In this document: positions 25,884-34,142 of the stretch, piece by piece
Layout: every line of letters begins with the position of its first letter
Position numbering within the stretch: position 1 is the first letter of the stretch
NCBI RefSeq assembly: GCF_049195245.1
Contig: NZ_JBMIRR010000028.1
Span: forward strand, 62,001 to 126,000
Length of the DNA stretch: 64,000 nucleotides
Source of the DNA: Arenimonas sp049195245
GTDB taxonomy: Bacteria > Pseudomonadota > Gammaproteobacteria > Xanthomonadales > Xanthomonadaceae
Direction of reading: 5' to 3'
Program-made: the position numbers and the translations under genes
The notes under the pieces: model-generated
What the model was told of the DNA's origin: nothing
The model's database searches: none
What the model saw: the letters and a program-made list of their open reading frames with translations, nothing else

Positions 25884-28255
25884 GGCTCGGCTCCGTCGCC
25901 GCGGCCCAGCCGCAGCGCATTCGCGGTGACCACCAGAGAGGACGTGGCCATGCCCAGCGCCGCCAGGCCCGGCGTGACCCAGCCCAGGGCTGCGAACGGC
26001 AGCGCCAGCAGATTGTAGGCCAGGGCCCAGGCCAGGTTCTGGCGCACGATGCGCCGGCAGCGGCGTGCCAGCCGCAGCGTCTGCGGCACCCTCGCCAGCG
26101 ACGATCCAGTGAGCACGACGTCGGCGGCGCGGTGGGCCAGCGGCGCGCCGTCGGCCATTGCCATCGAGGCATCGGCGCCGGCCAGCACCGGCGCGTCGTT
26201 GATGCCGTCGCCCAGCATCAGCACGCGATGGCCCGCGGCCTGCAGCGCACGCACGCGGGCCAGCTTGCCTTCCGGGGACTGGCGGGCCGCGTAGTCGTCC
26301 ACCTGCAGTAGCGCCGCGACGCGCGCGACTTCCTCGTGGCCGTCGCCGCTGAGGATGAGCGGCGTCACGCCGAGTGCCCGCAACGCGGCCACGGTGGCCT
26401 CAGCATCGGGACGCAGCGCGTCGCGCAGCGTGAAGCGCGCAAAGGCCTGGCGGCCGTCGCCGAGCCACAGCGCGCCGTCATCACCGCTTCCGGTGGCAAA
26501 GGGCGCGTGGCCGAGCCGATAAGCGCGGTTCGCGACCAGGCCGGACACGCCCTGGCTGGCGACCACCTGCATCGATGCCGCTGGTGCGACGCCGGGACGC
26601 GCGAACGCGGCCGCGATCGGATGGCCCGCCGCCTGCTCAAGCGCGGCCGCGACCTGCAGCCAGGGTTCGGGGTCGCCGCCGTCGGTCGCGCGCGCGGACG
26701 CCAGCTGCGGCCGGCCCAGGGTCAGGGTGCCGGTCTTGTCGAACACCACGGTGTCCACGCGGGCCAGCGACTCCAGCGCATCGGGCGACAGCGCCAGCAC
26801 GCCGCGCCGCGCCAGGCTGGCATGCGCGCTGGTCAGCGCGGCCGGTACCGCCAGCGACAGGGCGCAGGGGCAGCTGACCACCAGCACCGCCAAGGCGATC
26901 TCGAACGCGCGCTCCGGCGCGACCTGCAGCCAGGCCACGTACACGCCGATCGCCACGGCGAACAGGCCGAGCACGAAGCGCATCGCCACCGCATCGGCCA
27001 GCCGCGCCAGGCGCGGGCGCTGCGCCTGGGCCTGCCCCACCGCGCGCGCCAGCTGCGACAGCCGCGTCTGGCTGCCGGTGTGCCGCACGCGCAGTAGCGC
27101 GACGCGGTCCCGGCAGACGCTGCCGGCATACAGCGCATCGCCGCGCTGCTTGGGCACGGGCACGGACTCACCGGTGAGCAGCGATTCGTCGAACGCCGCC
27201 GCGCTGTCCACCAGTTCGCCGTCGGCCGGCACCCCGTCGCCGGCGGCGACCTGCACCAGGTCGCCCGGCGCGAGCGACATCACCGGTACCTGCTCGCGCC
27301 TGCCGTCGGCCAGGCGCCAGGCCAGGGCCGGCTGCGCGCGCGCCAGCGTGTCCAGGCGCGCGCTGGCCTGGCGCCGCGCCATCAGCTCGAGGAAGCGCGC
27401 GGCCAGCAGGAACAGCACGAACATCACCGCCGCGTCGAACCACACGTGTGCGCCGCCGCGCAGCGTCTCCACCAGGCTGGCGCCGTACGCCAGCAGCACC
27501 GAGGTCGCCACCAGGGTGTCCATGCCGGGCCGAAGCCAGCGCAGTTCGCGCGCCATGCCGGCGAGGAACGGCCAGCCCGACCAGAACACCACCGGCGTGG
27601 ACACCAGGAAGGTGATCCAGCGGAAGAAGTCGCGCGTGGCCAGCGACATTTCGCCGGCGGTGTCCAGGTACAGGGCCTCGGCGAACATCATGGTCTGGGT
27701 GGCGCCCAGCACCGCCACGCCCAGGCGCGCGATCAGCCGGTTGCGTTCGCCGCGGCGCTCGCGTTCGGCAAGTTCGCCCTGCGCCAGGTGCGGCCGGTAG
27801 CCCAGCGCCGCCAAGCGGGCCAGGATGCGCGACAGCGGCGCCTGCGTGGGCTGCCAGGCGATGCGCACGCGTCCGGTGACAGCGTTGGCGCCGACGTCGC
27901 GCACCCCGGGCTCGTGCAGCAGGGCGCGGTCGATCAGCCAGGCGCAGGCGGCGCAGCGCATGCCTTCCACCACCACCGTGATTTCACGACCGTCCGCCAC
28001 CGCGACGGCGTGCCCCGCCTGCACGTCGTCGCGGTCCCAGGCCAGGTAATCGTCGGCGTCGGCCTGCACGCGCGGACCCTCGGCCGCGCGCAGGCGGTAG
28101 TAGTCGCCCAGGCCGGCATCACGGATCCAGCGCGCGGCGGCGCCGCAGCCTTCGCAGCAGACGGCCCGGTCGGTGCCGTCGATGCTGACGCGGGTGGACG
28201 GGTGACCGAGCGCCTGCCCGCAGTGGAAGCAGGTTTCGATCCGGGCGCGGTTCAT
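25880..28255 (-). CDS. ccoI: Copper-exporting P-type ATPase for cbb3 oxidase
   Basis: 791-aa P1B-type ATPase that moves copper across the inner membrane for the CuB centre of CcoN. An N-terminal cysteine cluster (CFHCG at 9-13 and CCEGCG at 33-38) precedes a heavy-metal domain with GMRCAAC (Cys101 and Cys104). The membrane CPC motif is 462-464 and the phosphorylated Asp is 506 in DKTGT. The C-terminal hinge motif GDGINDAPVL is present. It overlaps fixH and ccoS by four bases each. The double Cys-rich N-terminus is typical of the CcoI subgroup rather than CopA. Confidence 0.94.
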   Translation of the reverse strand: MNRARIETCFHCGQALGHPSTRVSIDGTDRAVCCEGCGAAARWIRDAGLGDYYRLRAAEGPRVQADADDYLAWDRDDVQAGHAVAVADGREITVVVEGMRCAACAWLIDRALLHEPGVRDVGANAVTGRVRIAWQPTQAPLSRILARLAALGYRPHLAQGELAERERRGERNRLIARLGVAVLGATQTMMFAEALYLDTAGEMSLATRDFFRWITFLVSTPVVFWSGWPFLAGMARELRWLRPGMDTLVATSVLLAYGASLVETLRGGAHVWFDAAVMFVLFLLAARFLELMARRQASARLDTLARAQPALAWRLADGRREQVPVMSLAPGDLVQVAAGDGVPADGELVDSAAAFDESLLTGESVPVPKQRGDALYAGSVCRDRVALLRVRHTGSQTRLSQLARAVGQAQAQRPRLARLADAVAMRFVLGLFAVAIGVYVAWLQVAPERAFEIALAVLVVSCPCALSLAVPAALTSAHASLARRGVLALSPDALESLARVDTVVFDKTGTLTLGRPQLASARATDGGDPEPWLQVAAALEQAAGHPIAAAFARPGVAPAASMQVVASQGVSGLVANRAYRLGHAPFATGSGDDGALWLGDGRQAFARFTLRDALRPDAEATVAALRALGVTPLILSGDGHEEVARVAALLQVDDYAARQSPEGKLARVRALQAAGHRVLMLGDGINDAPVLAGADASMAMADGAPLAHRAADVVLTGSSLARVPQTLRLARRCRRIVRQNLAWALAYNLLALPFAALGWVTPGLAALGMATSSLVVTANALRLGRGDGAEP

Positions 28256-28752
28256 GGCGCGGCGACGGCGGGCGTCATCGCCACGCTGGCATCGCCGGGC
28301 CAGTAGCGGCCGACCAGGCGCCAGCTGCCGTCGGCGGCGACCAGCTGCAGCTGCCAGGCATGGCGGCCGGCCAGCGTCGGCGGCGCGCGCCAGCCCTGGG
28401 ATCCTGGCGCCAGCGCCAGCTCGCGGTCGAGGGCGGATTCGAGCGGGTGCACCAGGCGCAGGATCGGCGCGACCGGACCCGACGAAGGAAGTACGACCAC
28501 CGTCGTGGCGTCCGCGCTGAGTTCGATACGCGCGCTGAGGCCACGCGCGGCCGCGGCCTCGTCGGCGGCCAGCGAGGCCTCCTGCATCTGCGCCGTGCGC
28601 TGCACTCGGTCGGGGTGGCTGTCGGTGGCGCGCGTGCCGGCCGCCAGCCAGAGCGTGTACACGCCGGCGGCCACCGTGAGCAGGGGAATGCCCAGTACCA
28701 GCCAAAGCACGGGGTTGTCGCGCCATCGCACGCGGGGGAAGACTTCCTTCAT
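28252..28752 (-). CDS. ccoH: FixH/CcoH assembly protein
   Basis: 166-aa protein with one N-terminal membrane helix (NPVLWLVLGIPLLTVAAGV) and a periplasmic domain. The DNPVLW start and the tail HAWQLQLVAADGSWRLVGRY with a WPGD motif match FixH. It is required for stable assembly of cbb3 oxidase. It overlaps ccoG by one base (TGATG) and ccoI by four (ATGA). Confidence 0.9.
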   Translation of the reverse strand: MKEVFPRVRWRDNPVLWLVLGIPLLTVAAGVYTLWLAAGTRATDSHPDRVQRTAQMQEASLAADEAAAARGLSARIELSADATTVVVLPSSGPVAPILRLVHPLESALDRELALAPGSQGWRAPPTLAGRHAWQLQLVAADGSWRLVGRYWPGDASVAMTPAVAAP

Positions 28753-30302
28753 CACGGCGGCCCGAAGAAGCGGGTCTGTTCCTGCACTTCGATGCCGGCG
28801 TCGCTGGCCACCACGATCGTGATGTCGGCGCCGCCCCGCACCTGGCCGGCCGGAACCCGCAGCGTGACCGGCACCGTCAGCACTTCTTCCGCGCGCGCCA
28901 GGTGCTCGGCGCCCGCTTCCACCAGCGCCACGCCTTGTGCCCCCTGAACTGACACGCGGAACACGTGCGCGGTCCGGTCCTTGTTGACGATCCGCAGCGT
29001 ATAGGCATTTTCGATGCTGCCGTCGTCGGCGATGCGATACAGCGCGTTTCGGTCGCGCATCACGTCCAGCAGCAGCGGCGTGCGCGACGCGATGCCGACC
29101 GCGAAGCCGGTGAAGATCGCCACCAGCAGGGCCCCATAGATGATCACGCGCGGGCGGATGATGCGGCTGGGTTTGCCTTCCAGCGCGTTTTGCGTGGTGT
29201 TTCGCACCAGGCCACGCGGATAACCGAGCTTGTCCATCACCGAATCGCAGGCGTCCACGCAGGCGCCGCAGGCGATGCACTCGTACTGCAGGCCATTGCG
29301 GATGTCGATGCCGGTGGGGCAGACCTGCACGCACAGGGTGCAGTCGATGCAGTCGCCCAGGTCCTCGGGGGAGTCCACCGCCGGCGGCGGGGGCAGGCCG
29401 CGCTGTTCGTCCACCACCAGCCCGGTGGTGGCGCGGGCGCCGGCGCGCAGGTCGGCGGCGCTGCGGTGCTGGGCCGCATGCACCACCGCGCTGGTGGCCA
29501 CGTCCAGCGACAGCAGACCCCGCGCGCGCGCCAGCACGCTGGCGAGCTGGCTCTTGCGGCGCGGGCCGCGGGGTTCGCCGCGCATCGGGTCGTAGGCGAC
29601 GATCAGGGTGTTGCGGTCGAACATGGCGCTCTGGAAGCGCGCGTACGGGCACATGTACTTGCACACCTGCTCGCGCAGCACGCCGGCGTTGCCCCAGGTG
29701 GCCAGCGAGTAGAACAGCACCCAGAACAGTTCCCAACCACCCCATTCGAAAGGAGACAGGCGAGCGGCCAGGTCGCGGATCGGCGTGAAGTAGCCCACGA
29801 AGGTGAAGCCGGTCCACAGCGCGAACGACAGCCAGAGCACGTGCTTGGCGGCCTTGCGCAGGATCTTCGCGCGCGACCACGGGGCCGCGTCCAGCTTCAT
29901 GCGCCGGGCGCGGTCACCCTCGGTCCAGCGCTCCATCCAGAGGAAGACTTCCGTCCACACCGTCTGAGGGCAGGCGTACCCGCACCACAGCCGCCCCGCC
30001 AGCGCGGTGAAGAAGAACAGCGACAGCGCGGCCATGATCAGCATCAGGGCCAGGTAGAAGAAATCCTGCGGCCAGAAGCTCAGTCCAAACACATAGAAGC
30101 GGCGTGCCGGCAGGTCGAACAGCACCGCCTGGCGACCGTCCCAGCCCAGCCAGGCGAAGCCGTAGTACATGCCCAGCAGCCAGATCACGGCGGCCTTGCG
30201 CAGGCGCTGGAAGCGACCGTCCTGCTCGCGCGGGTAGACCTTGCGCTCGGAAACGTACAGCGCCACCTCGTCCACCAGGTCCACCGGGATCGGCCGGGTC
30301 AT
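28752..30302 (-). CDS. ccoG: Cytochrome c oxidase accessory protein CcoG (FixG)
   Basis: 516-aa membrane protein with about five helices. CGYACPQTVW (Cys107 and Cys111) lies in the membrane part. A soluble region has two ferredoxin clusters, CIDCTLCVQVCPTGIDIRNG and CIACGACVDACD. The C-terminus is an Ig-like periplasmic domain. CcoG probably reduces copper during delivery to cbb3 oxidase. A minor oddity is the long loop between helices 4 and 5, RGEPRGPRRKSQLA. It is six bases after the 98-aa membrane protein gene. Confidence 0.94.
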   Translation of the reverse strand: MTRPIPVDLVDEVALYVSERKVYPREQDGRFQRLRKAAVIWLLGMYYGFAWLGWDGRQAVLFDLPARRFYVFGLSFWPQDFFYLALMLIMAALSLFFFTALAGRLWCGYACPQTVWTEVFLWMERWTEGDRARRMKLDAAPWSRAKILRKAAKHVLWLSFALWTGFTFVGYFTPIRDLAARLSPFEWGGWELFWVLFYSLATWGNAGVLREQVCKYMCPYARFQSAMFDRNTLIVAYDPMRGEPRGPRRKSQLASVLARARGLLSLDVATSAVVHAAQHRSAADLRAGARATTGLVVDEQRGLPPPPAVDSPEDLGDCIDCTLCVQVCPTGIDIRNGLQYECIACGACVDACDSVMDKLGYPRGLVRNTTQNALEGKPSRIIRPRVIIYGALLVAIFTGFAVGIASRTPLLLDVMRDRNALYRIADDGSIENAYTLRIVNKDRTAHVFRVSVQGAQGVALVEAGAEHLARAEEVLTVPVTLRVPAGQVRGGADITIVVASDAGIEVQEQTRFFGPP

Positions 30303-30308
30303 GCCGGG

Positions 30309-30605
30309 TCAGTCCTTCGGCAACGGATGGTTGAAGCGGCTGGCCGGGCGCAGCAGGATCCAGGTGAAGGTGCAGGCGCTGGCCGTGCAGGCCCAGAACA
30401 TGAAGAAGCCCAGGGTGTAACCAAGTCCCCGACTGATGTCGATGTCGGGGAAGGTGATGTCGCGCAGCACCAGCGGGTCCACGAAGGCAAAGAACACCAT
30501 CGTCGCCACGCCGGCCGCGAAGAAGCTGGGCCACAGGATGGCGCCGAGCCGCTGCGCCATCGGGCGCGGCGGGTGGTCGAACGCCGGGGCCGCTTCCACC
30601 TTCAT
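30309..30605 (-). CDS. Small two-helix membrane protein between ccoP and ccoG, unknown function
   Basis: 98-aa protein with two predicted helices (about residues 24-41 and 63-84) joined by DPLVLRDITFPDIDISRG. It ends WILLRPASRFNHPLPKD. I do not recognise a named family. The ATG overlaps the ccoP stop by four bases and the gene ends six bases before ccoG, so it is an integral member of the cbb3 operon. A role as extra subunit or assembly factor is inferred from position only. Confidence 0.8.
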   Translation of the reverse strand: MKVEAAPAFDHPPRPMAQRLGAILWPSFFAAGVATMVFFAFVDPLVLRDITFPDIDISRGLGYTLGFFMFWACTASACTFTWILLRPASRFNHPLPKD

Positions 30606-31516
30606 GGCGTGGGCCTGGCCTCGGTGCCGTGCGACAGCGACCAGACGTAGGCCGCCGCCAGCCGCACGCGGGTCTCGCCGATGATCGGGCCGTGCGCGGG
30701 CATCATGCCGGCGCGGCCGGCGTGCAGGCCTTCGCGGAGGGTGTCGAAGTCACGGCCGTACAGCCAGATGTTGTCGGTCAGGTTGGGGGCACCAAGCGCC
30801 GGATTGCCCTTGCCGTCCACGCCGTGGCAGGCCGCGCAGATGCCGGCGAAGCGTGCCTTGCCGGCTGCGGCCAGGGCCGGATCGGTGCGCGTGCCGGACA
30901 GTCCCTGCACGTAGGCCACCACTTCGGTCACGCCGATGTCGCCGCCGATGGCCGGGGCCAGCGCCGGCATCGCCGCCTGGCGGCCGTCGTGGATGCTGGT
31001 GAAGATGTCCTGCGGCGTGCCGCCCCACTGCCAGTCGGCATCGGTGAGGTTGGGGAAGCCGCGGGCGCCGCGCGCATCGGCGCCGTGGCACTGGGCGCAA
31101 TGGTTGGCGAACAGGCTGGCGCCGAAGGCCACGGCCTGCGGATCGCGGGCTACCTCGTCGATCGGCATCTTCTCGAAGCGCCCGTAGGCTAGCTGAAGGC
31201 GCGCGTCCGCATCGGCCTTGTCGGCGTCGTGTTCGCGCGCCGAGGTCCAGCCCGAGCTGCCGGCGAAGTTGCCCAGGCCCGGGTACCAGGCCAGGTAGCC
31301 GATGGCGAACACGATGGTGAGGTAGAACAGGTTGATCCACCAGCGCGGCAGCGGCTTGTTGTATTCGGTGAGGTCACCGTCCCAGACATGGCCGGTGGTT
31401 TCGGAGGTATTGGCATCGGACTTGCGCTTGCGCGCGGTCCACCACAGCAGCCAGGCCGTGGCCAGGATGTTGAGCGCCACCAGGGCGATGACGTAGATCG
31501 ACCAGCCGGTGGTCAT
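30602..31516 (-). CDS. ccoP: cbb3 oxidase subunit III, dihaem cytochrome c
   Basis: 304-aa protein that passes electrons to CcoO and CcoN. Two N-terminal helices are followed by two haem c sites, CAQCH (140-144) and CAACH (227-231), each with a distal Met (AAMPALAP and AGMMPAHG). The motif HVWDGDLTEYNKPLPRWW is a CcoP family sequence. It overlaps ccoQ and the small membrane protein by four bases each. Confidence 0.96.
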   Translation of the reverse strand: MTTGWSIYVIALVALNILATAWLLWWTARKRKSDANTSETTGHVWDGDLTEYNKPLPRWWINLFYLTIVFAIGYLAWYPGLGNFAGSSGWTSAREHDADKADADARLQLAYGRFEKMPIDEVARDPQAVAFGASLFANHCAQCHGADARGARGFPNLTDADWQWGGTPQDIFTSIHDGRQAAMPALAPAIGGDIGVTEVVAYVQGLSGTRTDPALAAAGKARFAGICAACHGVDGKGNPALGAPNLTDNIWLYGRDFDTLREGLHAGRAGMMPAHGPIIGETRVRLAAAYVWSLSHGTEARPTP

Positions 31517-31650
31517 GGCGCGTCCTCGGGGTTTTCAAGGGGAATGCGGGCGGCGTCGTCGAACTCGGGCTTGCGGCGTCCGCTGTAGGCCCAGGCGGCG
31601 CCGGCCAGGAAGGCCAGCAGGGCGGCGACGGTGACGAATCCAGTGATCAT
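31513..31650 (-). CDS. ccoQ: cbb3 oxidase subunit CcoQ
   Basis: 45-aa protein, translated by hand, starting MITGFVTVAALLAFLAGAAW. It has a single helix followed by YSGRRKPEFDDAARIPL. This is the usual pattern of CcoQ, which stabilises the complex. It lies between ccoO (five bases) and ccoP (four-base overlap). Confidence 0.9.
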   Translation of the reverse strand: MITGFVTVAALLAFLAGAAWAYSGRRKPEFDDAARIPLENPEDAP

Positions 31651-31655
31651 GTCGG

Positions 31656-32261
31656 TCAGCCCTTGGGAGCCTGCAGGCCCAGGCCCTGCAGGTAGGCGAT
31701 GAGCGCGTCGAGCTCGGTCTTGCCGGCGACGTCGGCGGCCGCGGCGTCGATCTGCGCGTCGGTGTAGGGGTCGCCCAGGGTCTGCAGCGCGCGCATGTTG
31801 CGCACGGTGGCGCTGGCATCCACCGGCACGTTCGCCATCCACGGGTAGCCGGGCATGTTCGACACCGGCACCACGTCGCGCGGGTTGATCAGGTGCGCGC
31901 GGTGCCAGTCGTTGGAATAGCGGCCGCCGATGCGCGCAAGGTCCGGTCCGGTGCGCTTGCTGCCCCACTGGAAGGGACGGTCGTACACCGACTCGCCGGC
32001 CAGGGAGTAATGGCCATAGCGCTCGGTCTCGTGTCGCAGCGTGCGCACCATTTGCGAGTGGCAGTTGTAGCAGCCCTCGCGCACGTAGATGTCGCGGCCC
32101 GCCAGCTGCAGGGCGGGGTAGGGCGTGATGCCGGCGATCGGCTTCACGGCCTCGGCCTGGTACATCAGCGGCACGATCTCGGCCAGTCCGCCGAAGGAGA
32201 TGACCACGGCGATCAGGATGGCCATCCAGCCGATGTTGGTTTCGATTTTTTCGTGGCTCAT
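31656..32261 (-). CDS. ccoO: cbb3 oxidase subunit II, monohaem cytochrome c
   Basis: 201-aa membrane-anchored cytochrome c. One helix is at about 10-32. The haem c site is CYNCH (64-68) in GRDIYVREGCYNCHSQMVR, with the Met ligand probably in SNMPGYPW. Family sequence RTGPDLARIGGRYSNDWHRA is complete. The gene starts ten bases after ccoN. Confidence 0.96.
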   Translation of the reverse strand: MSHEKIETNIGWMAILIAVVISFGGLAEIVPLMYQAEAVKPIAGITPYPALQLAGRDIYVREGCYNCHSQMVRTLRHETERYGHYSLAGESVYDRPFQWGSKRTGPDLARIGGRYSNDWHRAHLINPRDVVPVSNMPGYPWMANVPVDASATVRNMRALQTLGDPYTDAQIDAAAADVAGKTELDALIAYLQGLGLQAPKG

Positions 32262-32271
32262 GTCCGTGTCC

Positions 32272-33717
32272 TCAGGCGTGGCCGGGCTGGATGGCGGGCG
32301 GCAGCACCGGCGTGGCCACCAGTCCCCGCGCCTGCTGGAAGGTGCGCACCATGTTCACCACCATGATCACCATGCCCGCCACCACCAGCGCGCCGCCGAA
32401 GAAGCGGATCAGGTAATAGGGGTAGTTGAACTTGACGATCTCGACGAAGGCGTAGGTGAGGCTGCCATCCGGATTGCTGGCGCGGGCCATCAGGCCCTGG
32501 CCGATGCCGGCGACCCACATCGAGGCCGCGTAGAGCACCACGCCGATGGTGTGCACCCAGAAGTGCAGGTCGATCATCTTCATCGACGCCATGTCCTTCA
32601 GGCCCAGGCAGCGCGGGATCACCATGTAGATCGAGCCGATGGAGATCATGGCCACCCAGCCCAGCGCGCCGGAGTGCACGTGGCCGATGGTCCAGTCGGT
32701 GTAGTGGCTCAGGGCGTTGACGGTCTTGATCGACATCATCGGGCCCTCGAAGGTGCTCATCATGTAGAACGAGATGGCCACCACCATGAACTTGATGATC
32801 GGATCGGTGCGCAGCAGGTGCCAGGCGCCCGAGAGCGTCATCACGCCGTTGATGGCACCGCCCCACGAGGGCGCCAGCAGGATCAGCGAGAACACCATGC
32901 CCACGCTCTGCACCCAGTCCGGCAGCGCCGTGTAGTGCAGGTGGTGCGGGCCGGCCCACATGTAGATCGCGATCAGCGCCCAGAAGTGCACGATCGACAG
33001 CCGGTAGGAGTAGATGGGCCGGTTGGCCCGGCGCGGCACGAAGTAATACATCATGCCCAGGAAGCCGGCGGTGAGGAAAAACCCGACCGCGTTGTGGCCG
33101 TACCACCACTGCACCATCGCATCCACCGCGCCCGAGTACACCGGGTAGCTGTGCAGCAGGCCAGCCGGAATCGCCAGCGAGTTGACGATGTGCAGCAGCG
33201 CGACCGCGATGATGAAGGAGCCGTAGAACCAGTTGGCGACGAAGATGTGCTTGACCCGCCGCCTGGCGATGGTGCCGAAGAACACCACGCCGTACGCCAC
33301 CCAGACCAGGGTGATGAGGATGTCGATCGGCCAGGCCAGCTCGGCGTATTCCTTGCCCTGCGTGTAGCCCAGCGGCAGCGTGACCACCGCCGCCAGGATC
33401 ACCGCCTGCCAGCCCCAGAACACGAAGGCGGCCAGCTTGTCCGAGATCAGCCGCACGTGGCAGGTGCGCTGGACCACGTACAGGCTGGTCGAGAACAGCG
33501 CGCAGCCGCCGAAGGCGAAGATCACCGCGTTGGTGTGCAGCGGACGCAGCCGGCCGAAGCTCAGCCAGGGCAGGTCGAAGTTGAGCGATGGCCAGTACAG
33601 CTGGGCGGCGATCAGCACGCCCACCACCATGCCGACCAGTCCCCAGACCACGGTCATCACTGCGAACTGCAGCACGACCTTGTCATTGTAGGTGTCAGCC
33701 TTGTTGTCGAGCGTCAT
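32272..33717 (-). CDS. ccoN: cbb3 oxidase subunit I (catalytic)
   Basis: 481-aa haem-copper oxidase core with about 12 helices that reduces oxygen with high affinity. Visible family sequences are FGRLRPLHTNAVIFAFGG (haem ligand His), WWYGHNAVGFFLTAGFLG (CuB His and the crosslink Tyr region), IYMWAGPHHLHYTALPDW (His pair), and HYTDWTIGHVHSGALGW. The ATG at 33717 has AGGGG about eight bases upstream. An FNR box with a -10-like hexamer at class II spacing precedes it, so expression under low oxygen is expected. Confidence 0.97.
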   Translation of the reverse strand: MTLDNKADTYNDKVVLQFAVMTVVWGLVGMVVGVLIAAQLYWPSLNFDLPWLSFGRLRPLHTNAVIFAFGGCALFSTSLYVVQRTCHVRLISDKLAAFVFWGWQAVILAAVVTLPLGYTQGKEYAELAWPIDILITLVWVAYGVVFFGTIARRRVKHIFVANWFYGSFIIAVALLHIVNSLAIPAGLLHSYPVYSGAVDAMVQWWYGHNAVGFFLTAGFLGMMYYFVPRRANRPIYSYRLSIVHFWALIAIYMWAGPHHLHYTALPDWVQSVGMVFSLILLAPSWGGAINGVMTLSGAWHLLRTDPIIKFMVVAISFYMMSTFEGPMMSIKTVNALSHYTDWTIGHVHSGALGWVAMISIGSIYMVIPRCLGLKDMASMKMIDLHFWVHTIGVVLYAASMWVAGIGQGLMARASNPDGSLTYAFVEIVKFNYPYYLIRFFGGALVVAGMVIMVVNMVRTFQQARGLVATPVLPPAIQPGHA

Positions 33718-33744
33718 CGGAGAGCCCCTGTTTGCCTGGCGTGG

Positions 33745-33786
33745 AGTATGGGCAGCGGCTTCGAAGCGACGCTTGATCGAAGTCAA
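33745..33786 (-). promoter_or_regulatory. FNR box and -10 of the ccoNOQP operon
   Basis: TTGAT-CGAA-GTCAA at 33773-33786 matches the FNR site at nine of ten positions. Its centre (33779.5) is 41.5 bases before a start point at 33738 if CATACT at 33745-33750 (minus strand) is the -10. This is the spacing of class II FNR-activated promoters. The ccoN ATG follows 21 bases after that start point. The remainder of the 33718-33949 gap has no other gene, only GC-rich imperfect dyads. Confidence 0.8.
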
Positions 33787-33949
33787 TTCAGGCCGCGCCT
33801 GGCGTGGACGGGGGCGCGGGGCCCCGTGCCAGCATCGGCGCACGCGCCCGGGAGGGTCTGTGCGGCAAGCCACATGGCGGCATTGCCACCGTCGCGACGC
33901 GCGGCGGGCTACTCTGCACCCCGGCCATCCGCCGCCCCCGGGACTTCCC

Positions 33950-34141
33950 ATGAACACCAGCGCAAACAACCCAGCCGGACCCGACACACCGGGTGCCCGC
34001 GACCTCTTCGCCGCCCATGCGCTGGCCGCGCTGATCGGCGGGCCCAAGCTCGCCGGCGTGCCGCGCGCGGATCCCGCGGGCATGGCCCGCCAGGCCTGGG
34101 AATATGCCGATGCGATGATGCGCGCCCGCGCCGGCGGCTGA
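33950..34141 (+). CDS. Small hypothetical protein, phage-DUF-like
   Basis: 63-aa frame starting MNTSANNPAGPDTPGARDLF. The body reads FAAHALAALIGG, then MARQAWEYADAMMRARA. This layout, a short helix with a later YADAM helix, resembles small proteins of unknown function seen in prophages. That likeness is from memory. The ribosome site is weak (GGGAC). It ends one base from the hemN stop on the opposite strand and sits alone between ccoN and hemN, facing away from ccoN. It could also be spurious. Confidence 0.5.
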   Translation: MNTSANNPAGPDTPGARDLFAAHALAALIGGPKLAGVPRADPAGMARQAWEYADAMMRARAGG

Positions 34142-34142
34142 T

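Noticed and set aside
33787..33949. A second FNR site for the small gene at 33950
   Set aside because: Only one FNR-like box is present and its orientation and spacing fit ccoN on the minus strand.
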